The position numbers and the translations under genes were made by a program. Shown piece by piece: positions 1-8,587 of a DNA stretch of 64,000 bases. Under the pieces are notes generated by a model, which saw only the letters and a list, made by a program, of their open reading frames with translations, searched no databases and had not been told where the DNA came from. Every line of letters starts with the position of its first letter. Positions within the stretch are counted from its first letter, which is position 1. Origin of the DNA: Anaerolineaceae bacterium (GTDB lineage Bacteria > Chloroflexota > Anaerolineae > Anaerolineales > Villigracilaceae). The stretch lies in assembly GCA_009772985.1 (NCBI GenBank), contig WOUS01000008.1:179645-243644 (forward strand). Direction: 5' to 3'.

Positions 1-2570
1 AGAAGGTGCTGCGCGTGGCGGGCAAGCATAACGATCTTGATGAGGTTGGCCGCGACGATTACCACCACACATTTTTTGAGATGCTCGGCAACTGGTCGTT
101 CGGCGACTACTACAAAAAAGAAGCCATCGCCTGGGCCTGGCAACTGCTGACCGAGGTCTGGGGCCTGCCCAGGGAGAAACTCTACGCCACCTGCTTCAAG
201 GACGACAAAGGCAACATTCCCACCGATGACGAGGCCGCCGAAGTCTGGAAGCGCCAGCCGGGCATGGACCCGAGCCGCATCCTGTACTTTGGCCGCAAGG
301 AAAACTTCTGGGAAATGGCCGAGACCGGTCCCTGCGGGCCGTGCTCGGAAATCCACATTGACCGGGGCGAGGAGTACGACAACCTGCGCGGCAAACCGCA
401 TCGCTGCGGCGTGAATGGCGAATGTACGCGCTACCTCGAATTGTGGAACAACGTTTTCATCCAGTACAACCGCACCGGCCCGGACTCCCTGGACCCGCTG
501 CCTGCCACCCACGTGGACACAGGCATGGGCTTCGAACGGATCGTCGCGGTGCTTCAGGGTGTGGACTCGGACTACAAAATTGATCTGTTCCAGGGCGCGC
601 TGGAAGCGGTGCGCGCCCTGACCGGCGACTCGCTCGAAAAAATGTACGCCAACTTCACCCCCTACCGCGTCATCGCCGACCACGCCCGCGCCGCCGCTTT
701 CCTCATCGCGGACGGCGTGGTGCCGGGCAATGTGGGGCGCAACTACATCTGCCGCATGATCATCCGCCGGGCGGCCCGTTTTGGGACCAAACTCGGCCTG
801 CACGAACCCTTCCTGGCGAAGGCCGCCGAGGCCATCGTCAATGCTTACGGCGATTTCTATCCTGAATTGGAGAAAAGCCGCGAGACCATCCTCGACAACC
901 TGACCCGCGAGGAAGTCCGCTTTGCGCGCACGGTCGAGTCGGGGACGGCCTACTTACAAAACCTGCTCGATGGCCTGAAACGGGAAGGCAAAAAAGTACT
1001 CGATGGCCGCAAGGCTTTCGAACTGTATGCCACATACGGCTTACCGCTGGAGATCAGCCGCGACATTGCCCGTGAACAGGAACTGGACGTGGATGAGGCC
1101 GGATTCCGCGCCGCCATGGACGAGCACCGTCTCGCCTCGGGCGGCGGTAAGGCTATGGGCAAGATGGGCGGCGAGGATGCCGAATTCTATGCAGGTATCC
1201 AGAAAGACCTGCAATCCAGGGGGGAACTCCCGCATGGAGTGGAGTATGATCCCTATGGCGTACTGGACCCGTACAATGGGACTACTACGATTGGCAAGGT
1301 ACTGACATTGGTTGTTGACGGACAGTCTGTGAATGAAGCGCAGATCGGGGATGCGGTCGAGGTTATCCTGCCAAAGACCGGGTTCTACATCGAATCGGGC
1401 GGACAGGTTTCCGATACCGGCTTGATTACTGCGGGCGATTGGGAGATCGAAGTGACCGACCTCCGCCGACCATCCGCAGGCATGATCGTCTATGCAGGAG
1501 AAGTAATCCGCGGCAAACCCAGGGTTGGCGATACCGCCAGCGCAGTCGTGGATGCCGCCCGCCACCGCGATATCATGCGCAATCACACCGCTACCCATCT
1601 CATGCACGCCGCGCTGCACCGGGTATTAGGAAAACATGCCCGCCAGGCAGGTTCCCTCGTTGCACCAAGCCACCTGCGTTTCGATTTCAATCACCCCGAA
1701 GCGATGACGCCGGAGCAGGTGGAGCAGGTCGAGAGGATCGTCAACGACGCCATTGCTGCCAACCTGGCGGTTGTATCGGATATTAAATCCCGTGAAGAAG
1801 CGATCTCGGAAGGCGCCATGGCGCTCTTCGGCGAGAAGTATGGCGAGCAGGTGCGTACGATCACGATCGTACCGGAGGAGCACGCTTATGAGATAGAGAT
1901 GGGCTTCGAGGATGCAGAGGCCGATGCCTTTTCGTATGAACTCTGCGGCGGCACGCACCTCGAGCGGACAGCCGATATGGGGATGTTCCTGATTGTTTCC
2001 GAGAGTTCTGCTGCTGCTGGTGTACGCCGCATCGAAGCCGTGACCGGGCGCGGGGCATACGAGTTGGTCGCCAAACGCTTCAAGACCCTCAAGCAGGCGG
2101 CACAAGTACTGAAATCTGGCATGGATGAAATTCCTACTAAAATTCAGGCGTTACAAACTGACCTTGATATAAGCCGAAAAGAAACGAGTGCTTTGCGTGT
2201 AAAACAAGCTTATGATGTTTTTAACGTGAAAATGGCGAGTGTAGAACATGTTATGGGTATACCTGTCCTTGCGGCGCGAATTGACGATATTGATGTCGAT
2301 ACGCAGCGTCTGATGACTGACAAATTTAAGCAGACCTATTCTGGTGGAACAGTTTTATTGGCAAGTGTAATCGGGGATAAAGTCAATGTGATCGCTGCGG
2401 TTAGCGATGATTTGGTTAAACGAGGTTTGAAAGCCGGCGACATCATCACGGGTATTGGCGGACGCGGCGGAGGCCGACCGAATATGGCGCAAGGTAGTTT
2501 GCCTGAACCGTCAATGGTTGACGAAGCTCTCAAGAAAGTTGTAAAAGTGGTGGAAGGCAAGACGAAGTAG
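1..2570 (+). CDS. alaS: Alanine--tRNA ligase, 5'-truncated by the window edge
   Basis: Charges tRNA-Ala and edits mischarged Ser/Gly in the cytoplasm. The reading frame is already open at base 3 and begins inside the class II catalytic core (RVAGKHNDL, HHTFFEMLGNW), so about the first 60 residues lie outside the window. The editing-domain HTATH motif lies near base 1580 and the CGGTHL zinc/editing motif near base 1942. The C-terminal DHHA1/C-Ala region ends with GGGRPNMAQGS. All expected domains are present and intact. Codon use changes along the gene: strongly GC-rich to about base 1240, intermediate to about 2100, and AT-leaning from there to the stop, resembling the AT-rich gene downstream. 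The identification is secure; the cause of the compositional step is not known. Confidence 0.97.
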   Translation, partial: KVLRVAGKHNDLDEVGRDDYHHTFFEMLGNWSFGDYYKKEAIAWAWQLLTEVWGLPREKLYATCFKDDKGNIPTDDEAAEVWKRQPGMDPSRILYFGRKENFWEMAETGPCGPCSEIHIDRGEEYDNLRGKPHRCGVNGECTRYLELWNNVFIQYNRTGPDSLDPLPATHVDTGMGFERIVAVLQGVDSDYKIDLFQGALEAVRALTGDSLEKMYANFTPYRVIADHARAAAFLIADGVVPGNVGRNYICRMIIRRAARFGTKLGLHEPFLAKAAEAIVNAYGDFYPELEKSRETILDNLTREEVRFARTVESGTAYLQNLLDGLKREGKKVLDGRKAFELYATYGLPLEISRDIAREQELDVDEAGFRAAMDEHRLASGGGKAMGKMGGEDAEFYAGIQKDLQSRGELPHGVEYDPYGVLDPYNGTTTIGKVLTLVVDGQSVNEAQIGDAVEVILPKTGFYIESGGQVSDTGLITAGDWEIEVTDLRRPSAGMIVYAGEVIRGKPRVGDTASAVVDAARHRDIMRNHTATHLMHAALHRVLGKHARQAGSLVAPSHLRFDFNHPEAMTPEQVEQVERIVNDAIAANLAVVSDIKSREEAISEGAMALFGEKYGEQVRTITIVPEEHAYEIEMGFEDAEADAFSYELCGGTHLERTADMGMFLIVSESSAAAGVRRIEAVTGRGAYELVAKRFKTLKQAAQVLKSGMDEIPTKIQALQTDLDISRKETSALRVKQAYDVFNVKMASVEHVMGIPVLAARIDDIDVDTQRLMTDKFKQTYSGGTVLLASVIGDKVNVIAAVSDDLVKRGLKAGDIITGIGGRGGGRPNMAQGSLPEPSMVDEALKKVVKVVEGKTK

Positions 2571-2575
2571 ATGAA

Positions 2576-2674
2576 CCCCCTCCCGGCCTCCCCCAAATGC
2601 GACCATGGAGCAGTTGGCAAAAACCAAAATTCTTTTTGTCGCATTTGGGGGAGGTGGCCGAAGGCCGGAGGGGG
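2576..2674. repeat. Imperfect inverted repeat with 17-bp perfect stem
   Basis: Bases 2587-2603 pair perfectly with 2638-2654 around a 34-nt loop. Outer C-rich and G-rich arms extend the pairing, and the 3' arm carries its own small hairpin (GGCCGAAGGCC). It lies just after the alaS stop. A short open frame through it (2571-2804) looks non-coding. It could act as a terminator or be a mobile palindrome; there is no clear T-tract. Confidence 0.7.
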
Positions 2675-2805
2675 TTGGATTGGCAAGGATGCCGCCAAAT
2701 TGCCCGAGGTTCTGGCGAGCGTCCGCGCGCGGGTGGAAGGAAAAATGAAATGGAAGTTAGGCCTGATAAAACTCTCGAGCTTTATTTCCAGAGAGGAGAT
2801 GTGAT

Positions 2806-3366
2806 GTGAACCAACAGAATATCACAACAGTAGTAGCGGTTTTGGGTTTAATTCTTTCTTTAATCCTTGGTGTTATTGAAATCAAGAGATATAGCGGCAG
2901 GGTGAAAGTAAAACTAACGTTAGGACATTTTTATGATTTGCCGGATCGGTACAGTGAACAGGTAATCGAAATCCGGGCTGTGAATATTGGTTATGGAACA
3001 ATGTACATAACAGGCGGTGGTTGGCTTCAAAAAGATGGTAGTGAAATTGCAATAACAAGACCAATTAATCTGGTTTTCCCGGCAAAACTCGAAGAACGAC
3101 GAAGCATTTCAATCTACTTTCCATGTCGGGGGTTCAAGAACCTGACGAACGTTGAGAATATTGTTTCGGCGTATGTCACTGACGAAACTGGTAAGACATG
3201 GAAATGCCGGCTACCTAAAAGAAATCTCCGGAAGTTAATAAACATAAGACTGATGGGTTGGCTTATTGGACAGTCTAAGGATAATAAGTATTATCGTCAA
3301 TCTTCAGAAAACGATAGGGCGGTACCCTTTAAGGCAGATGGCTTTATATCTTCTAGAATCAAATAA
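2806..3366 (+). CDS. Hypothetical single-pass membrane protein, AT-rich
   Basis: A 186-residue protein of unknown function. The GTG start is supported by a GAGAGGAGA Shine-Dalgarno at 2791-2799. The N-terminus has one hydrophobic helix (about residues 8-24, VVAVLGLILSLILGV), followed by a basic stretch and a soluble domain of alternating beta-type segments, with no motif I recognise. The C-terminus is basic and hydrophilic. Base composition is clearly lower in GC than the flanking genes except the alaS 3' end, which suggests acquisition by transfer. A hairpin with a T-rich tail follows at 3396. I infer a membrane-anchored cytoplasmic or extracytoplasmic domain; no function is proposed. Confidence 0.65.
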   Translation: MNQQNITTVVAVLGLILSLILGVIEIKRYSGRVKVKLTLGHFYDLPDRYSEQVIEIRAVNIGYGTMYITGGGWLQKDGSEIAITRPINLVFPAKLEERRSISIYFPCRGFKNLTNVENIVSAYVTDETGKTWKCRLPKRNLRKLINIRLMGWLIGQSKDNKYYRQSSENDRAVPFKADGFISSRIK

Positions 3367-3395
3367 TTGCTCACCATTATTCTTTCTCCAATTTT

Positions 3396-3427
3396 CGGGC
3401 CGCATCCTCGCGGCCCGGTTGTGTTTT
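3396..3427 (+). terminator. Intrinsic terminator after the 2806-3366 gene
   Basis: An 8-bp perfect GC stem (CGGGCCGC with GCGGCCCG), loop ATCCTC, followed by GTTGTGTTTT. It separates the AT-rich orphan gene from plsY. Confidence 0.65.
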
Positions 3428-3464
3428 AACCAGTAACAGACTCTCTACGCCGAAGGAGGACAAC

Positions 3465-4070
3465 ATGACTGCGGTTCTACTCTGGACACTGACGGGGTTC
3501 CTTCTGGGAAGCATTCCATTTTCCCTCCTGATGGGAAAACTTTTCGCACATACAGACATCCGCACCGTCGGCGACGGGAATCCCGGCGGGGCGAACGCCA
3601 TCAAGGCCGGCGGGTTGAAGGCGGGCATCCCGGCCATTATCCTGGACATTGGCAAGGGCTTCCTGCCGGTCTACCTGGCGCGGAGATACGGTCTGACGGA
3701 TTGGAGTCTCGTCCCGATCTGCCTCGCCCCGGCCCTCGGCCATGCTGTCTCACCGTTCCTGCGCTTCCGCGGCGGGAAGGCGCTCGGCGCGACAGGCGGG
3801 GCATGGATCGGCTTGATCGGTTTGTGGGTCTTCCCGATCTACGGCCTGCTGGCCGTCCCGTTCACCGTCTTTCAATCGGAAGATGCCTGGTCGGCCAACG
3901 CCGGGATGATCGCCCTGCTCGGTTATGCTGTCATGTTCGGGGAACCCTGGATGGTTGCCCTGGCCGCGCTGAACGCCATCCTCATCGCCTGGACGCACCG
4001 CCGCGACCTCGTCCGCCCGCCGCAACTGCGCACCTGGGTAACGCACATTTTCTCCGGGAGGGGCGCGTGA
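3465..4070 (+). CDS. plsY: Acyl-phosphate glycerol-3-phosphate acyltransferase (PlsY family)
   Basis: Integral membrane acyltransferase that moves an acyl group from acyl-phosphate to glycerol-3-phosphate, the first step of phospholipid synthesis. The three family motifs are present in order: GSIPFSLLMGKL near residue 16, DGNPGGANAIKAGGLKAG near 38, and GHAVSPFLRFRGGKALGA near 92. At 201 residues it has the family length, with several hydrophobic segments. The start is set by AAGGAGGAC at 3452-3460. The stop overlaps the GTG start of the next glycosyltransferase by 4 bp, so the two are translationally coupled. Motif 2 reads GGAN rather than the common GATN, within family variation. Confidence 0.93.
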   Translation: MTAVLLWTLTGFLLGSIPFSLLMGKLFAHTDIRTVGDGNPGGANAIKAGGLKAGIPAIILDIGKGFLPVYLARRYGLTDWSLVPICLAPALGHAVSPFLRFRGGKALGATGGAWIGLIGLWVFPIYGLLAVPFTVFQSEDAWSANAGMIALLGYAVMFGEPWMVALAALNAILIAWTHRRDLVRPPQLRTWVTHIFSGRGA

Positions 4071-5227
4071 ACTTCGACTGGAATCCGCACGCGCTGTTCA
4101 TCCTCCTGTTCCTCGTGTTCGGCCTGTGTACCGTGATGGCCAACTCGCTGACCGTCCGCCGCTTCGACCAGTACCCGGCCGCGAAACACTTCCCGCGCGT
4201 CTCGGTGCTGGTCCCGGCGCGCAACGAGGAGCGCAGTGTCGAGGCCTGCGTGACCTCGCTCCTCGCCCAGGATTATCCCGATTTCGAAGTCATCGTGCTG
4301 GACGACCACTCCGCCGACGGGACGCGCCCGATCCTGAACCGGCTCGCCCGGGCCGACCACAGGCTCAAGGTCCGGGACGGAGCGCCGCTGCCCGACGGCT
4401 GGCTTGGCAAGCATTGGGCCTGCCACCAACTCTACCAGGCCTCCACCGGCGACCTGCTCCTGTTCACCGACGCGGACACGCGCCATGAACCCGACATGCT
4501 GCGCGCCAGCGTCTCGGCCCTCTTCGCCGAGAACGCCGACCTGGTGACCGCCTTCCCGCGCGAGGAAGTCGTCACCCTCGGCGAGAAACTGCTCGTGCCG
4601 GTCATCGGCTGGGGCGTCTTCACGTTCATCCCCATCCGGCTGGTGCAGCGGATGCGTCTCGCCGCCCTCTCGGTAACAATCGGGCAGTTCATGCTCTTCC
4701 GCGCCGAAGCCTACGAGGCCATCGGCGGGTTCGAGGCGGTGCGCGCCGAAATCGTGGACGATATGTGCCTGGGGCGCAACATCATCGCCAGCGGCCATGA
4801 GTGGCGCCTGCTCGACGGCACGCAGCACGTCTCCTGCCGCATGTACCGCGGCTTCTGGGACGCCGTCAACGGCTTCGGCAAAAGCCTGTTCGCCGTCTTC
4901 GATCACCGCATCCTGCCTTACGTGGTTGGCTGGGGGATCGTCGGCACGGCCTTCCTCGAACCGGCGGTGGCGCTTGTCTCGCGCTGGGTGCGCCATCCGC
5001 TCACCTCGCTTTCCGGCGAGGAGGCCGCCATCGGCGTGGCGCTTTCGCTCGTGCTTTACACCATCGCCTACCGGCGCTTCAAATTCCCGGCCTACCTGGT
5101 CTTCTACTACCCGGTCAGCCTGGCGCTCTTCATCCTGGTCGCCGCCCGTTCGCTCGTCCAGACCGCCGCCGGCACCGTCACCTGGAAGGACCGCGTCCTC
5201 GACCGGGTGGCAATGAGGTGGTTGTAG
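4067..5227 (+). CDS. Family 2 glycosyltransferase, membrane-bound (CrtQ/HpnB-like)
   Basis: A 386-residue membrane glycosyltransferase. An N-terminal hydrophobic helix (residues 8-24) precedes a GT-A catalytic domain: VSVLVPARNEE, then VIVLDDHSADGT, then the metal-binding LLFTDADTRHEPD, then VDDMCLGR. Four or so C-terminal hydrophobic segments follow. This layout matches carotenoid or hopanoid glycosyltransferases such as CrtQ and HpnB; the acceptor cannot be read from sequence. The GTG start at 4067 overlaps the plsY stop (GTGA). The same frame is open far upstream inside plsY, but that extension is a shadow. The stop codon touches a palindromic tandem array. Confidence 0.85.
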   Translation: MNFDWNPHALFILLFLVFGLCTVMANSLTVRRFDQYPAAKHFPRVSVLVPARNEERSVEACVTSLLAQDYPDFEVIVLDDHSADGTRPILNRLARADHRLKVRDGAPLPDGWLGKHWACHQLYQASTGDLLLFTDADTRHEPDMLRASVSALFAENADLVTAFPREEVVTLGEKLLVPVIGWGVFTFIPIRLVQRMRLAALSVTIGQFMLFRAEAYEAIGGFEAVRAEIVDDMCLGRNIIASGHEWRLLDGTQHVSCRMYRGFWDAVNGFGKSLFAVFDHRILPYVVGWGIVGTAFLEPAVALVSRWVRHPLTSLSGEEAAIGVALSLVLYTIAYRRFKFPAYLVFYYPVSLALFILVAARSLVQTAAGTVTWKDRVLDRVAMRWL

Positions 5228-5387
5228 GTCAAATTGCCAATTTGACCAACGCTGGCTGTGGGTCGGATTGTCAATTTGACCAACGCTGGCTGTGGGTCGG
5301 ATTGTCAATTTGACCAACGCTGGCTGTGGGTCAAATTGCCAATTTGACCAACGTTGTCTGTCGGTCGGATTGCCAATCCGACCTACG
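5227..5387. repeat. Tandem array of five 34-bp palindrome-bearing units
   Basis: Units start at 5227, 5261, 5295, 5329 and 5363, the last one partial. Each holds a palindrome around ATTGCCAAT or ATTGTCAAT, for example GGTCAAATTGCCAATTTGAC, followed by the spacer CAACGCTGGCTGTG. Units 2 and 3 are identical. The array begins at the upstream stop codon and ends next to the promoter box of the following gene. Confidence 0.9.
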
Positions 5388-5388
5388 A

Positions 5389-5394
5389 TATAAT
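5389..5394 (+). promoter_or_regulatory. -10 box TATAAT, 7 nt before ATG (leaderless candidate)
   Basis: TATAAT is followed by seven bases and then ATG at 5402. Transcription would start at or next to the start codon. No Shine-Dalgarno is present. Confidence 0.6.
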
Positions 5395-5401
5395 CGGGGC
5401 A

Positions 5402-6892
5402 ATGAAAACGCAGGTCATGCAACTCGACCCACACGACGACATCGTCTCCGTCCGCGACAAAATGAAGTGGACGAAGGCGCCGCGCCTGCTGCTGGTCTTC
5501 CCGCCCAAGGGGGCGCTCCTCGCCCGGACCCTCGACCTGCTCCTGCTCCACCGTCATGCCTCCACGCTGGGAGTCCGTCTCGGCCTCGTCACGACCCTGC
5601 CGGGCGTCCGCCGCGCTGCGCAGGAACTGGGACTCCCGGTCTTCGCCAGCGCGGACGCCGCCCAGCGGACCGACTGGCCGGATGAGTCGCGCCGTCCGCG
5701 CTCGCGGCGCCGCGAGCGGCCCGACCTGCGCGCGCTGCGCCGCAACGCCTTTCCTCCCGAAGCCCGCTGGCGGGGCAATCCTGTTTTTCGCCTTTTGTTT
5801 TTCATTTTGGCTGTCCTCGCCATCCTTGCCCTGGTGGTTGTCCTGCTCCCCTCGGCCACGGTCACGCTTTCCCCCGCCCTCGAAACCCAGACCGTGAACC
5901 TGTCCCTCTCCGCCAGCGCGGACGTGGTATCGGTCAGCGCGGCGGGGGAGGTGCCGGCGCGCAGCGCCACGCTCGCGGTGGATGGCAGCCGCACGGTCAC
6001 GGTGACGGGCACGGCCACGGTCCCAGACCAGCCCGCCGAAGGGGTTGTCCGCTTCACCAACCTGACCATGGCGGTCGTCGGCATTCCCGCCGGGACGGTC
6101 GTCCGCACCCAGGCCGACCCGCCGGTGCGCTTTGCCACGCTGACGGACGGGGTGCTGGCTGCCACTGCCGGGAAGATGCTCGACATCCCCGTGCGCGCCC
6201 TCGACCCCGGCACGGCCGGCAACCTGCCGGCCGGCGCGCTGGTCGTCATCGAAGGCGGGCTGGGCGCCAGCCTGTCGGCATCCAACCCCGACCCGACCGC
6301 GGGCGGGACCGACAAGACCTCCGCCGTCCCTTCGGCGGACGACCGCGCCCGCCTGCGCGCCGCCCTGATCGCCGACCTGCGCCGCCAGGCCATTGCCTCG
6401 CTGGCGGACACGCTGGAGCCGGGTAGCATCATCTTCCCGGACACCGTCCTGCCCGCCGCGGGGCTGACGGAGACCTACGACCCCGCGCCGGGGCAGCCGG
6501 GCAGTCAACTGACCCTGACCATTTCCGGCACGTTCGCGGCGGAGTATGCCGCCGGTTCGGACCTGCGCGCCCTCGCCGCCGCCGTGCTGGACGCGCACCT
6601 GCCCGCTGGATACGAATCCCTGCCGGACACTCTGACCGTGAGCGAGGTGGGGCAGCCCGTCACCGGCGCGGACGGCGTCACGCGCTGGACCGTCACCCTG
6701 ACGCGTTCGATGCGCCCGCGCCTCGATCCGGTCGCGGCCGCGCAACTGGTGCAGGGGAAAAGTCCCAAAGCCGCCGCCCGTCTGCTGGAGGGGCAGTACC
6801 GGCTGTCCGCCGCGCCGGAGTTCGGCATTTCGCCGTCGTTCTGGCCCTGGCTGCCAATGACCACGCTGCGTATAGCCATAACAATAAAGTAA
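5402..6892 (+). CDS. Baseplate J/gp47-like single-pass membrane protein
   Basis: A 496-residue protein. Residues 1-105 form a cytoplasmic domain (KAPRLLLVFPPKGALL, then repeated small alpha/beta segments), followed by a highly basic Arg-rich stretch (about 95-115). One membrane helix lies at about 125-147 (LLFFILAVLAILALVVVLL). A large extracytoplasmic beta-rich region follows, with an AEGVVRFTN...PAGTVV segment resembling the baseplate assembly J fold. Proteins of this layout are annotated as baseplate J/gp47 family in Chloroflexota, and no other phage gene is nearby. The ATG at 5402 is chosen because TATAAT lies 7 nt upstream. Function is unknown; an envelope role is an inference. Confidence 0.7.
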   Translation: MKTQVMQLDPHDDIVSVRDKMKWTKAPRLLLVFPPKGALLARTLDLLLLHRHASTLGVRLGLVTTLPGVRRAAQELGLPVFASADAAQRTDWPDESRRPRSRRRERPDLRALRRNAFPPEARWRGNPVFRLLFFILAVLAILALVVVLLPSATVTLSPALETQTVNLSLSASADVVSVSAAGEVPARSATLAVDGSRTVTVTGTATVPDQPAEGVVRFTNLTMAVVGIPAGTVVRTQADPPVRFATLTDGVLAATAGKMLDIPVRALDPGTAGNLPAGALVVIEGGLGASLSASNPDPTAGGTDKTSAVPSADDRARLRAALIADLRRQAIASLADTLEPGSIIFPDTVLPAAGLTETYDPAPGQPGSQLTLTISGTFAAEYAAGSDLRALAAAVLDAHLPAGYESLPDTLTVSEVGQPVTGADGVTRWTVTLTRSMRPRLDPVAAAQLVQGKSPKAAARLLEGQYRLSAAPEFGISPSFWPWLPMTTLRIAITIK

Positions 6893-6920
6893 TTGGCACA
6901 TGTTCAAAAAAAGTGATGAT

Positions 6921-7019
6921 GTGTCGCTGCGAGGAGGGCGGTCTTTGCCCGACGAAGCAGTCTCCCGGTCAGTGAGGGGATTGCTTCGCTCGCTGGAGAA
7001 CGCTCGCTCGCAACGACAC
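6921..7019. repeat. About 100-bp palindromic dispersed element, copy 1
   Basis: It begins GTGTCGCTGCGAGG and ends CTCGCAACGACAC, with internal GAAGCAGTCTCCCGG and GGGATTGCTTCG arms. Related copies lie at 51409-51521 and 62060-62168. It fills the gap between the baseplate-J-like gene and ruvX and has MITE-like architecture with no coding capacity. Confidence 0.85.
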
Positions 7020-7050
7020 TCACGCTTTCAATAGTTGAGCCAAATAGTTT

Positions 7051-7467
7051 ATGAGAATCCTTGCTGTTGACCCCGGTTCCAAACGCATCGGCCTCGCCAT
7101 CAGCGACCCGACCGGCTCCATCGCCGGCCCGCTGGCGGTGATCCCGCACGTCGCCCGCCTTGTGGACGCGGCCGCGGTGGCCGCGCAGGCCGCCGCTCAC
7201 GCCGCCGGTCTCATCGTGGTGGGGCAGTCGTTCGACGATGACGGTCTCCCCACCTTCGAGGGCCGCAGGTCGGCGCGCTTTGCCGAGGCGCTGAAAACGC
7301 AGACCTCCATCCCGGTCGTTTTGTGGGATGAGGCCTTCACCACCCGCGAGGCCCGCGCCGCCCGCATCGAGATGGGCGTTTCCCGTAAGCGCCGCACCGG
7401 CCACCTCGACGAACTCGCCGCAACCATCCTGCTCCAATCCTACCTCGAGGCCAACCCCCAGCCATGA
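7051..7467 (+). CDS. ruvX: Holliday junction resolvase-like protein RuvX/YqgF
   Basis: A 138-residue RNase H-fold protein. The conserved start ILAVDPGSKRIGLAISD carries the first catalytic Asp, and the C-terminal part holds WDEAFTT and HLDELAA. YqgF/RuvX proteins act on nucleic acid, in pre-16S rRNA 5'-end processing or as a putative Holliday junction nuclease. It overlaps the next gene, mltG, by 4 bp (ATGA), a ruvX-mltG arrangement that recurs in many bacteria. No good Shine-Dalgarno precedes the ATG. Length is normal. Confidence 0.93.
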   Translation: MRILAVDPGSKRIGLAISDPTGSIAGPLAVIPHVARLVDAAAVAAQAAAHAAGLIVVGQSFDDDGLPTFEGRRSARFAEALKTQTSIPVVLWDEAFTTREARAARIEMGVSRKRRTGHLDELAATILLQSYLEANPQP

Positions 7468-8585
7468 AACGCCGCCGTCATTCCTGTACCCTCTGGCTCC
7501 TCATCGCCTTGCTCCTGCTGGCCCTTGCCGCCATTGTCGTGGGTGAGTACGCGCCGGTTTTGGCCGAACAGGACTACGGTCCGCCCAGCCCCGCCCTGAG
7601 CGGCTGGCAGCGGTTCAGTTACTCCGTCCGCCTGCTGTGGAATGCGGGCGACCTGACGAGCGCGCCCAGTCCCTACGCACCGGAACAGGTCTTCGTCATC
7701 GCGCCGGGCGAGTCGGTCGTCTCGATCTCGACGCGGCTGGAAGAGACCGGCATCATCCGCGACGCGGCCACCTTCCGCATCTACCTCGTCTGGACCGGGC
7801 TGGACACCTCGGTGCAGGCCGGGACGTACCGCCTGCGCTCCGGGCAGACGGGCATCGAGATCGCCCGGGCGTTGCAGGACCCGGCCCCCGCGGACGCGGT
7901 GCTGGTGGTGCTGCCCGGCTGGCGGATGGAGGAGATCGCCGCCGCGCTCGGGACCTCGGGCCTGGACATTGCTCCCGCGGACTTCCTCGCCGCCGCATCC
8001 GCTCCCGCCTCCGCCCCAGACTTTTTGCCCCCCGGCGCGACGGCGGAGGGATTCCTCTACCCGGACCGCTACACCCTGCCGCGCACGACAACCGCCGGGC
8101 AGTTGGTGTCGGTCCTGCTTTCGTCTTTCTCCCTGCACCTGACCAACGACCTGCGCGACGGGTTCGCGCTCCACAACCTGACGGTCTACGAGGCGGTCAC
8201 GCTGGCGTCCATCATCGAGCGCGAGGCGGTGGCCGACGAGGAGATGCCGATCATTGCCTCGGTCTTTTACAACCGGCTGGCAATTGGCATGAAACTGGAG
8301 AGCGACCCGACCGTGCAGTACGCGCTCGGCTACAACTACGACCAGGGAACGTGGTGGACCAATCCGCTCAGTTGGAATGACCTGTTGTTCAATTCCCCGT
8401 TCAACACTTACGTTTATGGCGGCCTGCCGCCCGCGCCGATTGCCAGTCCCTCGCTGGCGGCTTTGCAGGCGGTGGCGTACCCGGCGCAGACGCCATACTA
8501 CTTTTTTATGGCGCGCTGTGACGGTTCCGGCCTGCACAATTTTGCCGAGTCGTTCGAGCAGCACAAGCAGAATCTCTGCCCGTAA
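7464..8585 (+). CDS. mltG: Endolytic transglycosylase MltG
   Basis: Membrane-anchored peptidoglycan transglycosylase that cuts nascent glycan strands and helps set their length. A basic N-terminus and membrane helix (residues 8-30) lead to an extracytoplasmic YceG domain. The catalytic-Glu motif is VTLASIIEREAV near residue 246, followed by SVFYNRL, LESDPTVQYALG, and the family C-terminal NSPFNTYVYGGLPPAPIASP. At 373 residues it is of family length. Its start codon lies inside the ruvX stop, so the pair is coupled. Two palindromes follow its stop. Confidence 0.95.
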   Translation: MKRRRHSCTLWLLIALLLLALAAIVVGEYAPVLAEQDYGPPSPALSGWQRFSYSVRLLWNAGDLTSAPSPYAPEQVFVIAPGESVVSISTRLEETGIIRDAATFRIYLVWTGLDTSVQAGTYRLRSGQTGIEIARALQDPAPADAVLVVLPGWRMEEIAAALGTSGLDIAPADFLAAASAPASAPDFLPPGATAEGFLYPDRYTLPRTTTAGQLVSVLLSSFSLHLTNDLRDGFALHNLTVYEAVTLASIIEREAVADEEMPIIASVFYNRLAIGMKLESDPTVQYALGYNYDQGTWWTNPLSWNDLLFNSPFNTYVYGGLPPAPIASPSLAALQAVAYPAQTPYYFFMARCDGSGLHNFAESFEQHKQNLCP

Positions 8586-8587
8586 AA

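Noticed and set aside
2571..2804. Short ORF between alaS and the orphan gene
   Set aside because: Most of it is made of the inverted repeat and it lacks a ribosome site and any protein-like pattern.
5227..5387. CRISPR array
   Set aside because: The 34-bp units are directly adjacent with a constant spacer instead of unique spacers, and no cas gene is present.
5402..6892. Prophage remnant
   Set aside because: No other phage structural, integrase or lysis gene lies nearby.
3923..6907. A very long open frame on the minus strand (about 990 codons)
   Set aside because: It runs opposite plsY, the glycosyltransferase and the baseplate-J-like gene, has Arg/Gly/Ala/His-rich low-complexity composition and no domain. 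It is a GC-bias shadow and crosses the tandem palindrome array.
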